Source of the DNA: Phytohabitans maris
GTDB taxonomy: Bacteria > Actinomycetota > Actinomycetes > Mycobacteriales > Micromonosporaceae
Assembly (NCBI RefSeq): GCF_031085175.1
Contig: NZ_JAVHUY010000026.1
Span: forward strand, 1-64,000
DNA: 64,000 bases
Reading direction: 5' to 3'
The position numbers and the translations under genes are program-made. This document shows, piece after piece, positions 54,800 to 64,000 of the stretch (position 1 is its first letter; every line of letters begins with the position of its first letter). The notes beneath the pieces were generated by a model. It saw nothing but the letters and a program-made list of their open reading frames with translations, had not been told where the DNA came from and made no database searches.

Positions 54800-55654
54800 G
54801 TGACCGCGCCCGACCCGCAGTACCCCGTTCCCCGGCCGCCGGCCGGCCCCGCCTACCCGCCGTTCTCCGCGCCTCCCGACCAGATGTCGGCGCCGCCCCT
54901 CTCCGCGCCGCCCGCCCCGTACCCGGTCTCGCCGGCCGCGCCCGCCCCCGCCAAGCGTTCCCGGGGCGCGCTGCTCGCCGTCGGCGTGTCGACGCTCGCG
55001 CTGCTGGTCGCGGTGGTGTCGCTGGCGGTCGCCTGGCGGGCGGTCGACCAGGCCGGTGACGCGAAGCGGTTCGCCCTGGCCGGCGCCGCGGACGTGCCCG
55101 CGCCGGTGACCCAGGCCCCGGCGCCGCCGGCCACGACCGGGGCGCCACCGCCGACCGAGGCCCCCGCCACCGACGCCCCGATCGCCCCCGATCCGACCAG
55201 CACCGCTGAGCCGGCACCGCTGGACGAGCGCACGGTCTACACCGTGGAGTACGAGAAGCAGGTCCTGACCCTCAAGGCCGGCTGCAACGACTCGATGTAC
55301 ATCGACCTGGACGAGCCCCGGGCGAACGTCGAGTACAACGACTACGACCTCGGCTTCACCCGCCGCTGCCAGGGCGGGACGTCCAATCTCGGCCTGGGTG
55401 AGGGAGTGGAAGGCAGCGAGTCGGGCAACCCGCAGATGACGCCGCACGACTGCGCCGAGCGGATCCGCACCGCGCCGATCGGCACCGACGCGGCGGTCCC
55501 GGTGCGCAAAGGCGTCGTGCTCTGCCTGACGACGTCGCTGGCCAGCGCCCGGGCCAAGGGCGACAGCCAGCGCATGGTGCGCCTCGAGATCACCGGCGCG
55601 GCCGACGACGGCACGGTCACGTTGCAGGGCACCGCCTGGAACATCCCGCGCTGA
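54800..55654 (+). CDS. membrane-anchored exported protein of unknown function
   Basis: 284 residues: a Pro-rich cytoplasmic N-terminus, one helix (ALLAVGVSTLALLVAVVSLAVAW), a Pro/Thr/Ala linker and a C-terminal extracytoplasmic domain with four or so Cys. The plan mirrors the divergent neighbour, so the two may act together or be paralogues. GTG 54800 follows GAGGAGG. Confidence 0.78.
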   Translation: MTAPDPQYPVPRPPAGPAYPPFSAPPDQMSAPPLSAPPAPYPVSPAAPAPAKRSRGALLAVGVSTLALLVAVVSLAVAWRAVDQAGDAKRFALAGAADVPAPVTQAPAPPATTGAPPPTEAPATDAPIAPDPTSTAEPAPLDERTVYTVEYEKQVLTLKAGCNDSMYIDLDEPRANVEYNDYDLGFTRRCQGGTSNLGLGEGVEGSESGNPQMTPHDCAERIRTAPIGTDAAVPVRKGVVLCLTTSLASARAKGDSQRMVRLEITGAADDGTVTLQGTAWNIPR

Positions 55655-55732
55655 CGGGCGGGTGGCGTCGGGTCACTGCGGGTATCCCTGACAGAATGTG
55701 CGGCGGACACCCGTCACGAAGGAGATGCACCC

Positions 55733-57556
55733 GTGATCCGTACCCATGACGCCGGGAGCCTGCGCGCCGCGGACGCCGGCACGACGGTGACGCTCGCCGG
55801 CTGGGTGGCCCGCCGGCGCGACCACGGGGGTGTCATCTTCGTCGACCTGCGCGACGCGTCGGGCGTGGTGCAGGTGGTGTTCCGGGAAGAAATGGAGCTC
55901 GCGCACGCGCTGCGCAACGAGTTCTGCGTGAAGGTGACCGGCGTGGTCGAGCGCCGCCCGGAGGGCAACGACAACCCGGAGCTCCCCACCGGCCAGGTCG
56001 AGGTCAACGTCTCGGTGCTGGAGATCCTCTCCGAGGCGGCGCCGCTGCCGCTGCCGGTCGACGACCACGTCGACGCCGGTGACGACATCCGGCTCAAGTA
56101 CCGCTACCTCGACCTGCGCCGCAGCGGCCCGGCGCGGGCGATCCGGCTCCGCTCGCGGGCCAGCCAGATCGCCCGCACCGTGCTGCACGACCGCGAGTTC
56201 GTGGAGATCGAGACCCCGACGCTCACCCGCTCCACGCCGGAGGGGGCCCGCGACTTCCTGGTGCCGGTGCGGCTCCAGCCCGGCACCTGGTACGCGCTGC
56301 CCCAGTCGCCCCAGCTCTTCAAGCAGCTGCTGATGGTCGGCGGGATGGAGCGGTACTACCAGATCGCCCGCTGCTACCGCGACGAAGACTTCCGGGCCGA
56401 CCGGCAGCCGGAGTTCACGCAGCTCGACATCGAGATGTCGTTCGTGACCCAGGACGACGTGATCGAGCTCGGCGAGGCGATCGTCGGCGCGCTCTGGCGC
56501 GAGCTGGCCGGCCACGAGATCACCGGGCCGATCCCGCGGATCACCTGGCTCGACGCGATGGCGCGGTACGGCTCGGACAAGCCCGACCTGCGGTACGGCG
56601 TGGAGCTGACCGAGCTGACCGGATACCTGCGCGGCACCGAGTTCCGGGTCTTCGCCGGCGCGATCGACGCGGGCGGGTACGTCGGCGCGGTCGTCATGCC
56701 CGGCGGCGCCGCCCAGACCCGCAAGGAGCTCGACGGCTGGCAGGACTGGGCCAAGGCGCGCGGCGCCCGCGGCCTGGCGTACGTGGTGCTCGACGCCGAG
56801 ACCGGCGAGCCGCGCGGCCCGGTCGCCAAAAACCTCAGCGAGGCCCACCTGGCCGGCCTGGCCGACGCGGTGGGCGCCAAGCCGGGCGACGCGATCTTCT
56901 TCGCCGCCGCCACGGACCGCCGCGAGGCCCAGGAGATGCTCGGCGCCGCCCGCGTCGAGATCGCCCGCCGGGCCGGGCTGGTCGACGAGGACGCGTGGGC
57001 GTTCTGCTGGGTGGTGGACGCCCCGATGTTCGAGCCGGCCGACCCCACCGGCTGGACGGCCGTGCACCACCCGTTCACCTCGCCGAACTCCGAGTGGTTG
57101 GACAGCTTCGAACAGGCGCCCGACCGGGCGCTGGCGTACGCGTACGACATCGTCTGCAACGGCAACGAGATCGGCGGCGGCTCCGTCCGTATCCACCGGG
57201 CCGACGTGCAGCGCCGCGTCTTCGACCTGCTCGGCATCACGCCGGAGGAGGCGAGCGACAAGTTCGGCTTCCTGCTGGAGGCGTTCAAGTACGGCCCGCC
57301 GCCGCACGCCGGCATCGCGTTCGGCTGGGATCGGGTCTGCATGCTGCTGGCCGGCGCCGACTCGATCCGCGAGGTGATCGCGTTCCCCAAGACCCGGGGT
57401 GGCTACGACCCGCTGACCAGCGCACCCACCCCGATCACGCCGCAGCAGCGGGCCGAGGCCGGCGTCGACGCCAAGCCGAAGGCCCCGACCCAGGCCGCCG
57501 CCGCCGAAAAGCCCGGCACCGCCGGCGTCGCCGCCCCCGTGGAGCACAGCAACTAG
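55733..57556 (+). CDS. aspS: aspartyl-tRNA synthetase
   Basis: A bacterial-type class II AspRS. The 607 residues comprise an OB anticodon-binding domain ([21 protein letters not shown]), the catalytic core with motif 2 ([23 protein letters not shown]-type), the bacterial insertion domain and motif 3 ([15 protein letters not shown]). An Ala/Pro-rich tail of about 30 residues follows. GTG 55733 has GAAGGAG upstream. Whether it also charges tRNA-Asn cannot be told from the window. Confidence 0.96.
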   Translation: MIRTHDAGSLRAADAGTTVTLAGWVARRRDHGGVIFVDLRDASGVVQVVFREEMELAHALRNEFCVKVTGVVERRPEGNDNPELPTGQVEVNVSVLEILSEAAPLPLPVDDHVDAGDDIRLKYRYLDLRRSGPARAIRLRSRASQIARTVLHDREFVEIETPTLTRSTPEGARDFLVPVRLQPGTWYALPQSPQLFKQLLMVGGMERYYQIARCYRDEDFRADRQPEFTQLDIEMSFVTQDDVIELGEAIVGALWRELAGHEITGPIPRITWLDAMARYGSDKPDLRYGVELTELTGYLRGTEFRVFAGAIDAGGYVGAVVMPGGAAQTRKELDGWQDWAKARGARGLAYVVLDAETGEPRGPVAKNLSEAHLAGLADAVGAKPGDAIFFAAATDRREAQEMLGAARVEIARRAGLVDEDAWAFCWVVDAPMFEPADPTGWTAVHHPFTSPNSEWLDSFEQAPDRALAYAYDIVCNGNEIGGGSVRIHRADVQRRVFDLLGITPEEASDKFGFLLEAFKYGPPPHAGIAFGWDRVCMLLAGADSIREVIAFPKTRGGYDPLTSAPTPITPQQRAEAGVDAKPKAPTQAAAAEKPGTAGVAAPVEHSN

Positions 57557-57562
57557 CCGCCC

Positions 57563-57616
57563 GTGATCAAAGCTCCCCTCACGTCGCTAGAACGACTTCA
57601 AGGGAGCTTTGATCAC
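57563..57616. terminator. palindromic terminator, GATCAAAGCTCCCCT variant
   Basis: The outer 15-16 bp (57563-57577 with 57602-57616) pair fully. The G-to-A change relative to the other family members is matched on both arms. It lies 7 bp after aspS. Confidence 0.85.
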
Positions 57617-57752
57617 CGAGCAGAGGGCTGGCCGCGTCGCGCCGGCGGGTGTGAGCAGAGTCACCGCGTCCCGTGACCATCTTCACGGAGCGCGGCCAAG
57701 GTCCCGCCAGAGATGTCCACGGTGGACGCTTGGCGGGAAGTGGCGCTGGGTA

Positions 57753-57780
57753 CTTGAGGCGTGCACCAAGCCCCCTCAAG
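57753..57780 (+). promoter_or_regulatory. hairpin abutting the ribosome-binding site of the next gene
   Basis: CTTGAGG (57753-57759) pairs with CCTCAAG (57774-57780), whose last bases run into AAGGAGG, the ribosome-binding site of ATG 57789. Another hairpin (CCCGCCA/TGGCGGG) lies at 57703-57737. A control role is possible but unproven. Confidence 0.35.
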
Positions 57781-57788
57781 GAGGATTC

Positions 57789-57998
57789 ATGTTCGCCATC
57801 GCTGCTGCCGCGGTGTTCGGCTTCGCGTTGCTGCTCGACCTGCTCGACTCCGACCTGGGTGCGCCGGATCTCTTCAACTGGCAGACTCTGGTCCTGATCG
57901 GCCTGTTCCTGCTGGCCCTGTACTTCGCCGGCGTCGGCCGCGCCGCCGCGGGCGGCGGCGGTCGGTGGTACCGGGGACGGCGTCCGGGCCGAGGTTGA
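57789..57998 (+). CDS. small membrane protein of unknown function
   Basis: 69 residues with two hydrophobic helices ([18 protein letters not shown] and [17 protein letters not shown]) joined by a short Asp-rich loop, and a Gly/Arg tail. AAGGAGG precedes ATG 57789. It lies between aspS and rarA. Function unknown. Confidence 0.75.
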   Translation: MFAIAAAAVFGFALLLDLLDSDLGAPDLFNWQTLVLIGLFLLALYFAGVGRAAAGGGGRWYRGRRPGRG

Positions 57999-58024
57999 CG
58001 ATCGGCCGGTACTGTCTGTGGGTG

Positions 58025-59404
58025 ATGGAGACCGACGGCCTGTTCCCCCTCGCGGCCACCGGCGTGCGTGACGCACCGGTGGGGGGTGGCGCCACGGGTG
58101 GTTTCACTCCGCCCGGGGCCGACTCCCCGCTGCCGGTGCGGATGCGGCCGGCGTCGCTCGACGAGCTGGTCGGTCAGGATCACCTGCTGGCGCCCGGCGC
58201 GCCCCTGCGGCAGCTGGTCGGCGGTTCGACGCCGATGTCGGTGATCCTGTGGGGGCCGCCGGGCAGCGGCAAGACCACGATCGCGCACCTGGTGGCGGCC
58301 GCCACCGATCGACGGTTCGTGGCGATGTCGGCACTCTCCGCCGGCGTCAAGGACGTGCGCGCCGTGATCGACACCGCCCGGCGCGAGCGGCGGGCCGGCG
58401 GGCCGCCCACCGTCCTCTTCATCGACGAGGTGCACCGCTTCAGCAAGACCCAGCAGGACTCGCTGCTCGCGGCGGTGGAGGACCGCACGGTCACGCTGCT
58501 CGCGGCCACCACGGAAAACCCGTATTTTTCCGTCATCTCGCCGCTCCTGTCCCGGTGTGTGCTGCTCACCCTCCAGCCGCTCGATGACGATGCCGTGCGC
58601 GGGCTCATCCAGCGCGCGACCACCGACGAGCGCGGGCTGGGTGGGGCGGTCACCCTTGATCGGGACGCCGAAGACCATCTGGTACGGCTGGCCGGTGGCG
58701 ATGTGCGTAAGGCCCTGACCGCCCTGGAGGCGGCCGCCTCCTCCGCCTCGGCGCGCGGAGCTTCGGTGATCGACCTGGCCACGGCCGAGCAGGCGGTCGA
58801 CGTCGCCGCGGTCCGCTACGACCGGGACGGCGACGCGCACTACGACGTGACCAGCGCGTTCATCAAGAGCATGCGCGGCTCCGACGCCGACGCGGCGCTG
58901 CACTGGCTGGCCCGCATGCTGGTGGCCGGGGAAGACGCCCGGTTCATCGCCCGGCGCATGGTGATCTTCGCGAGTGAGGACGTGGGCCTGGCCGACCCGA
59001 CCGCGCTCCAGGTGGCGACCGCGGCCGCACACGCCGTCGAGTACGTGGGGCTGCCCGAGGCCCAGCTCAACCTGGCCCACGCCGTGATCCACCTCGCCAC
59101 CGCGCCGAAGTCCAACTCGGCCACCATGGCGATCGGCAAGGCGATGGCCGACGTACGCGCGGGACGCGGCGGTGCCGTCCCCCGCCATTTGCGCGACGCG
59201 CACTACCCCGGCTCGCGAGGGCTGGGCCACGGCACCGGCTACCGGTACCCGCACGACGACCCGCGCGGCGTGGTCACCCAGCAGTACGCGCCGGACGACC
59301 TGGCGAACACCGACTACTACCGGCCCAGCGAGCACGGTGCGGAGCGCGCGGTGGCGGCCCGCCTCCCCGCGCTCCGCCGGATCGTGCGAGGTGACGATGC
59401 GTAG
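58025..59404 (+). CDS. rarA: replication-associated recombination ATPase RarA (MgsA)
   Basis: A clamp-loader-like AAA+ ATPase acting at stalled forks. The 459 residues contain Walker [10 protein letters not shown] (77-85), Walker [16 protein letters not shown], sensor [14 protein letters not shown] and the MgsA C-terminal tetramerisation domain ([21 protein letters not shown]). ATG 58025 or the adjacent GTG 58022 is the start; a TACTGT hexamer ends 6 nt before the GTG. Confidence 0.94.
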   Translation: METDGLFPLAATGVRDAPVGGGATGGFTPPGADSPLPVRMRPASLDELVGQDHLLAPGAPLRQLVGGSTPMSVILWGPPGSGKTTIAHLVAAATDRRFVAMSALSAGVKDVRAVIDTARRERRAGGPPTVLFIDEVHRFSKTQQDSLLAAVEDRTVTLLAATTENPYFSVISPLLSRCVLLTLQPLDDDAVRGLIQRATTDERGLGGAVTLDRDAEDHLVRLAGGDVRKALTALEAAASSASARGASVIDLATAEQAVDVAAVRYDRDGDAHYDVTSAFIKSMRGSDADAALHWLARMLVAGEDARFIARRMVIFASEDVGLADPTALQVATAAAHAVEYVGLPEAQLNLAHAVIHLATAPKSNSATMAIGKAMADVRAGRGGAVPRHLRDAHYPGSRGLGHGTGYRYPHDDPRGVVTQQYAPDDLANTDYYRPSEHGAERAVAARLPALRRIVRGDDA

Positions 59405-59473
59405 GGAGGCTCCTGTCACAGCTCGGTGGGGTACGGGCCCGCGGCCCGTGCGCGTTGCGCGGCTTGACCGGCG

Positions 59474-59625
59474 GGCTGGTGTGCGGTCCGGTCTGGGTGC
59501 GGGGCCCGTGCGTGGTGCTCTGCCCGCCTGGCCGGCTGGTGTGCGGTCCGGTCTGGGTGCGGGGCCCGTGCGTGGTGCTCTGCCCGCCTGGCCGGCTGGT
59601 GTGCGGCCCGGTCTGGGCGCGCGGC
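59474..59625. repeat. 60-bp tandem repeat, about 2.5 units
   Basis: GGCTGGTGTGCGG begins units at 59474, 59534 and 59594; the first two are identical and the third decays after about 30 bp. From about 59720 to 59797 a G-rich motif, GGCTCGGGGGCGTGGG, recurs four times. This covers the 393-bp gap between rarA and the next gene. Confidence 0.85.
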
Positions 59626-59797
59626 CGGCGTCGCGCCTGGGTGCCCGGCCTGGTCCGGGTCTTAGCGCGCGGCTCGCCTGGCGCGTGGGTGCTCCGCTCG
59701 GGGCTGTGGGTGTGCGGCTCAAGGGCGCCGGGGCGCGGCTCGGGGGCGTGGGTGTGCGGCTCGGGGGCGTGGGCGCATGGCTCGGGGGCGTGGGCGC

Positions 59798-62700
59798 ATG
59801 GTGAAGCGCTGGGGCCGCGGAAAGAGCGAGGAGCCCGTCGATGAGCCGGTGGCCGGCGAGGAGACCGGCTGGCTCGACGACCTGCGCACCGCCAAGCAGG
59901 AAGGCGCCGCCATCGGCCCGGGTGCCGCCGGCGCCTCCGCCTACGCGAAGCTTCCCACCGGCGACGACGAGGAGGCCGACGAGGACGGCTGGCCGACCGC
60001 GCCACCGCGCCGCGCCGAGGAGCAGGCCGGCCCCGCCGTGCCGCTGCCGAGCGCCCAGCGTGGCCAGCCCGCGCCGTTCGGCCCCGACGGCCCTGGCCCC
60101 GGTGTGCCGCCGCGCGCCGCCGACCGTCCCCCGATGCGGCGGCCGGGCGGCCCGGGTGGGCGCGAGGCCCCGCCGCCCGCCGGCCCTCCGGTGATGGCCG
60201 GGCCGGTCCCGCCTGGCGAGCCGCCCCGTTCCCGCCACACCGACCCCGGGCGCCCGCCCGGCTACGGCGAGCCGCCACCCGGCCGTCACGGTGACCCGCC
60301 CGCTGGCCCCCGCCGGGGCGACGGCGGTGTGCGCGGTCGCTTCGACGAGCCCCCGAACGGCCCGCGCGCCGGCGGCCCACCCCGGCGCGGCGACGCGGGC
60401 GGCTTCGAGCAGGTCGTGCCGGTGGCCGCTCCCGACGGCGGGCGGTTCGACGGCGTGACCCCACCCGGCCGGTTCGACGGCGCGGACGCCCCGGGCCGGC
60501 ACGGCGACACCGGCGACGTCACCGGACCGCCCCGCGCGGGCCGGCACGGCGACACGGGCGACGTCATGGCTTCCGGCCGGCGCGGCGCCGGCAGGCACGG
60601 TGACACCGGTGACGTGATGGACGGCGGTCGTCGCGGTGGCACCGGTGACGTGCCGGGCCCGGGCCGTCGCGCCGGCACCGGCGACGCGATGGGCGCCGCC
60701 CGGCATGGCGACACCGGCGACGTGATGGACGGCGGTCGTCGCGGTGGCACCGGTGACGTAATGGGCCCGGGTCGCCGCGGCAGCACCGGTGACGTGATGG
60801 ACGGCGGCATGGGCCCGGGTCGTCGCGGCGGCACGGGCGATGTCATGGACGGCGGTCGCCACGGTGAGCCGGCGGGGCGCCGTGGCGGAGCCGGTCGTCA
60901 CGGCGACACCGGCGACATCGCCGCGTCGGGCCGCCATGGTGACACCGGCGACGTCATGGCTTCCGGCCGGCGCGGCGGCGGTCGCCACGGTGACACCGGC
61001 GACGTACTGAGCCCGGGACGGCACGGCGGCCCGAGCGACGGACGGCACGGCAGCACGGGCGACGTCACCGGCGGGGGGCGGCACGGTGCGGTCCCCGCGC
61101 CCGGACGGCCGGGTGACAGCGGCGGCTTCGCGGCCGTTCCGCCCGCCGCGCGGCACGGCGAGCCCGAGCCACGACGCCCCGACGGCGGAGCGCGCGACCG
61201 CTTCGACCCGGGCGCCGCTCCGCCCGGACAGGGGTTTCCGCCCCGCCCCGGCGACGGCCCGCGGCGGGGCGAGGTCCCGCCACCCCGGCACGGCGAACCC
61301 GGCCGCCCGGGCGAGGCCCCACCGCCCCGCCACGGCGACGCGGCCGCGCCCTACGGCGAACCCGCACCGTCCCGCCGCGGCGAGCCGCGCCACGGTGCCG
61401 GCGGCGCGCCCGGACGGTTCGAGCAGGCGGCACCCGGGCGCTTCGAGGAGCCGCCGCCGGGTCGCTTCGCGGACGGTCCCCGGCACGGCGAGGCGATACC
61501 GGTCCGGCAGGGCCCCGGCATGTCCCTGCCCAGGGACCCCGACACCGGTGGCTTCCAGGCGATGGCCGCGGCGGCGCCGGCCCGGCCCTCGGCGTTCCAG
61601 CAGGGGCGCCCGGCGGGGAGCGACGTACCCGCGTCCGGCAACGCGCCCGACGTACCCGCGCCCACACCCGACCTCCCGCGCGGCGGCGCACCTGGCCACC
61701 GCGACGACCCGGCGGGCGACAGCGGCCCGGCCGAGGGCCCGCGGGTGCCGCTGCCCGGTACCCGCGCGTCCCGCCACGCCGGCGCGCAGTCCGCGGCACC
61801 GGCCGGCGCCGCTCCGGACGCCCCCGCCGAACCGCTCACGCCGCCGCGCGGCCGTACCCGTGGCGGGCAGCGCTCGGCGGCACGGGGCGAGCGGGCCGGT
61901 GGGGCGCGTTCCCGCTGGGTCGACCAGGACGCGGCCGGTGGCGGCCCGCGCCTGCCCGACCAGGCGGCCGGCCCCGAGGGCTGGGTCGAGCCGGACGGGC
62001 GGGCCGCGCAGTCCGCGCCGCCGAGCCCGCGGCCGCCGATGCCGGACATGCCGCCGCCGGGGTACACCGACGGGCCGGACGGATCGCGCCGCCGCGCCGC
62101 CCAGGACGGGCCGGCCGACGGGGTCGCTGGGCGCCGCCGCGGCGGGACCGGCTACGACACCGGCGACGTCGCGGGCCCGGAGGGTGGGCGCCGCCGTGGT
62201 GCGGCCGACTACGAGCCCGGTGACGGGACTGACGGCGGGCGCCGCCGGGGTCGCGGTCAGGGCGGACCCGCCGGGTACGACGCCGGAGACGCCGCCGAAC
62301 CCGAGGCTGGTCGCCGCCGGGTGGGCACCCCGGGCATGGGCGGGCAGCGCGCACCGGTGGACGACGACGACCTGGAAGGCTTCGCCGGGCCCGGTGGCCG
62401 GCCGCGGGGCAACCGCGGTGTCGGGCGCCCGCGCGCGCCGATGGGCCAGGGCGCACCCGACCCGCGTCGCGCTGGGCCACCCGGCCCGGACGGCACACCG
62501 GCCGGGCGCGCCACGCCGGTGGCTCCACCCGTGGTTCCGGGGCGGCAGGGAGCGACACCGCCGGGCAGCCCGCGCGGCCGCGGCGGTGCCCGGCCCGGTG
62601 GCGGACGCCCGCCGATGGACCAGGCGGGACCGGGCGGACGGTTCGGTCCGGAGGCGCAGTCGGGTCCGCGCGCACCCTTCGGGCCGGACGGGCCGCAGGG

Positions 62701-64000
62701 CCGGCCGGACGGACCGGGGACGGCGGACGGTCCGGGCACGCCCGCGGGACCGCGGGTCCCCGGCGGGCCGGGACGTCCCGGTGGGCCACGAGCCGGTGCG
62801 GCGGGCGGCCCCGGAGCGGGCGGCGGACCGGGCGTGCCCGGAGCGGGTGGACCAGGCGGCCCCGGTGGACCGGGAGCGCTGGGCGGATCGGGCGGCCCCG
62901 CTGGACCGGGAGTGTCTGGCGGTCCCGGCATGGCGGCCGGACCCGGTGTTCCGGGCGGGCCGCGGGTGCCGGGTGGCCCACGCGCCGGCCGAGCCGGTGG
63001 GCGCGCGGGCCAGGGAGTGGCTGACGGCCCCGGAATGCCGGCGGGACCGGGCATGGCGGCGGGACCGGGCATGGCGGCGGGACCGGGGGTGCCCGGCGGG
63101 ACCGGCCTGGCCGGCGGACCCCGCACGCCCGGTGGGCCGGAGACGGCGGCCGGGCCGGCGGGCCGAGCGAGGACGCCCGGCGGCCCCGGAATCGCCGGCG
63201 GGCCCGAGACGCCGGCGGTCCCTGGCGGGCCGGGCGGGCCGGGAATGGCGGCCGGGCCGGGGATGGCGGCCGGGCCGGCGGGCCGGGCGCGGACACCCGG
63301 TGCTGGACCACACCCCACCGGCCGGGCCGGGACACCGGACCTCCCACGCCCGGGCGGCCACCCCACCGGACCGGACGACCTGCGCCCCGGTGGTCGCGGC
63401 GGAGGGCTGGACGATCCGCGTGCGGGCGGCGGTCGTGGCGGAGGGCTGGACGATCCGCGTGCGGGCGGTCGTGGCGGGCCACCGGACGACCCGCGCCCGG
63501 GGATGCGTGGCGGAGGGCTGGACGACCTGCGGCCCGGGCGGGGCGGAGGGCCCGACGGGCCGGACGGGCGCCCGGGAGACGGCCCCAGCCGGCCGGTGGG
63601 CCTGCGCGGTCCCGGCCCGGCTGGCGCGGGACCCAACGGGGCGGGCATGGCGAGCGTCCCCAGCGGCCCCGGAGGCGGCCTGGGCGGGCGCGGGCCGGGT
63701 GGCATGGGACCTGACGGGCCGGGACCGGCGCGGGCGGCCGCGGCCGCACCCGTCGTGCCGCCTGGCGTGGCAGCGGGGCCGGGTACGGCGCCTGGGCGGG
63801 CAGCGCCCGGTGGTGCGCCGGTCGGGCCGGGCGCGGGTCCGCGGACCGGGCGAGCGTCCGCCGCGGCGGCTCCCGTCGAGGGGCGGGTCGGGCCACCGGG
63901 CGGCCCCGGCATCGCGCCGGGAAGCCCCGGGAGTGTCGGGGCGGCGGGGAGTCCGGTGGGGTTCCCGGGGAGTCCCGTCGCGCCACCGGGGAGCCCGGTC
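59798..64000 (+). CDS. giant Gly/Pro/Arg-rich, probably disordered protein (3' end outside window)
   Basis: I read this frame codon by codon from ATG 59798 to the last base of the window without a stop: 1401 codons. The N-terminus MVKRWGRGKSEEP then TGWLDDLRTAKQ looks like a normal folded or binding segment. Then come Arg/Pro/Gly-rich sequence, about fourteen copies of a TGDV motif in GRHGDTGDVM-like phrases (60494-61080), RRRG-rich sequence and a long GPG-rich part (about 62700-63320). Transmembrane spans are not seen. An in-frame ATG 59777 is an alternative; neither start has a clear ribosome-binding site. Similar disordered proteins are often mislabelled IF-2-like. Function unknown. Confidence 0.75.
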   Translation, partial: MVKRWGRGKSEEPVDEPVAGEETGWLDDLRTAKQEGAAIGPGAAGASAYAKLPTGDDEEADEDGWPTAPPRRAEEQAGPAVPLPSAQRGQPAPFGPDGPGPGVPPRAADRPPMRRPGGPGGREAPPPAGPPVMAGPVPPGEPPRSRHTDPGRPPGYGEPPPGRHGDPPAGPRRGDGGVRGRFDEPPNGPRAGGPPRRGDAGGFEQVVPVAAPDGGRFDGVTPPGRFDGADAPGRHGDTGDVTGPPRAGRHGDTGDVMASGRRGAGRHGDTGDVMDGGRRGGTGDVPGPGRRAGTGDAMGAARHGDTGDVMDGGRRGGTGDVMGPGRRGSTGDVMDGGMGPGRRGGTGDVMDGGRHGEPAGRRGGAGRHGDTGDIAASGRHGDTGDVMASGRRGGGRHGDTGDVLSPGRHGGPSDGRHGSTGDVTGGGRHGAVPAPGRPGDSGGFAAVPPAARHGEPEPRRPDGGARDRFDPGAAPPGQGFPPRPGDGPRRGEVPPPRHGEPGRPGEAPPPRHGDAAAPYGEPAPSRRGEPRHGAGGAPGRFEQAAPGRFEEPPPGRFADGPRHGEAIPVRQGPGMSLPRDPDTGGFQAMAAAAPARPSAFQQGRPAGSDVPASGNAPDVPAPTPDLPRGGAPGHRDDPAGDSGPAEGPRVPLPGTRASRHAGAQSAAPAGAAPDAPAEPLTPPRGRTRGGQRSAARGERAGGARSRWVDQDAAGGGPRLPDQAAGPEGWVEPDGRAAQSAPPSPRPPMPDMPPPGYTDGPDGSRRRAAQDGPADGVAGRRRGGTGYDTGDVAGPEGGRRRGAADYEPGDGTDGGRRRGRGQGGPAGYDAGDAAEPEAGRRRVGTPGMGGQRAPVDDDDLEGFAGPGGRPRGNRGVGRPRAPMGQGAPDPRRAGPPGPDGTPAGRATPVAPPVVPGRQGATPPGSPRGRGGARPGGGRPPMDQAGPGGRFGPEAQSGPRAPFGPDGPQGRPDGPGTADGPGTPAGPRVPGGPGRPGGPRAGAAGGPGAGGGPGVPGAGGPGGPGGPGALGGSGGPAGPGVSGGPGMAAGPGVPGGPRVPGGPRAGRAGGRAGQGVADGPGMPAGPGMAAGPGMAAGPGVPGGTGLAGGPRTPGGPETAAGPAGRARTPGGPGIAGGPETPAVPGGPGGPGMAAGPGMAAGPAGRARTPGAGPHPTGRAGTPDLPRPGGHPTGPDDLRPGGRGGGLDDPRAGGGRGGGLDDPRAGGRGGPPDDPRPGMRGGGLDDLRPGRGGGPDGPDGRPGDGPSRPVGLRGPGPAGAGPNGAGMASVPSGPGGGLGGRGPGGMGPDGPGPARAAAAAPVVPPGVAAGPGTAPGRAAPGGAPVGPGAGPRTGRASAAAAPVEGRVGPPGGPGIAPGSPGSVGAAGSPVGFPGSPVAPPGSPV

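Noticed and set aside
57776-63361. An 1861-codon open frame on the minus strand
   Set aside because: It runs antisense through rarA and the N-terminal part of the plus-strand giant gene and has no start context or recognisable domain. Long antisense frames are expected in DNA this GC-rich.

Overview
The window comes from a high-GC actinomycete, most likely of the Micromonosporaceae. Grounds are the phosphatidylinositol-mannoside genes, the actinobacterial order yajC-secD-secF-apt-rel, many GTG and TTG starts, leaderless promoters, and the dispersed repeat that opens ATGAGCGAGCG. This placement is inferred from gene order and style, not from a database search.

Layout. Bases 1-1542 are an IS701-type insertion sequence with matching termini and CTAG flanks, sitting in the 3' end of an unidentified gene. 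An EF-G-like GTPase (minus strand) faces pgsA-acyltransferase-pimA, which start phosphatidylinositol mannoside synthesis. The PLP-synthase genes pdxS and pdxT and then yebC follow. In many actinobacteria yebC is followed directly by ruvC. Here about 9.5 kb lies between them: vapBC, a beta-propeller lipoprotein, a DcuSR/CitAB-like two-component system facing a dicarboxylate symporter, a class V aminotransferase, and an MFS pump with its TetR regulator behind two operators. The core block then resumes: ruvCAB, yajC-secD-secF (with an array of three 80-bp repeats before secF), apt, rel, two membrane-anchored cyclophilins, an MBL-fold hydrolase and hisS.

Between hisS and aspS lies a region of about 22 kb devoted largely to nitrogen scavenging. 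It holds a MarR regulator facing a cytoplasmic AmiC-like binding protein, the urea transporter urtABCDE, a thioesterase/HxlR pair and a Ser/Thr kinase. Next comes an operon led by a guanidine-I (ykkC) riboswitch, encoding a guanidine-hydrolase-type ureohydrolase and a TauABC-type ABC transporter, and then ureABCFGD. Read together, imported guanidine would be hydrolysed to urea and ammonia, imported urea would join it, and urease would release ammonia. GlnR-like half-site arrays precede the riboswitch and ureA.

The right end carries small membrane or secreted proteins, aspS, rarA, and a reading frame of at least 1401 codons for a Gly/Pro/Arg-rich, probably disordered protein that runs off the window.

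The DNA between genes is structured: a family of palindromic terminators, two families of hairpins whose stems differ in sequence but still pair, an 80-bp repeat that carries a ribosome-binding site, a start and a coupled stop, and several tandem repeats. I found no tRNA, rRNA, CRISPR array, integrase or phage genes.
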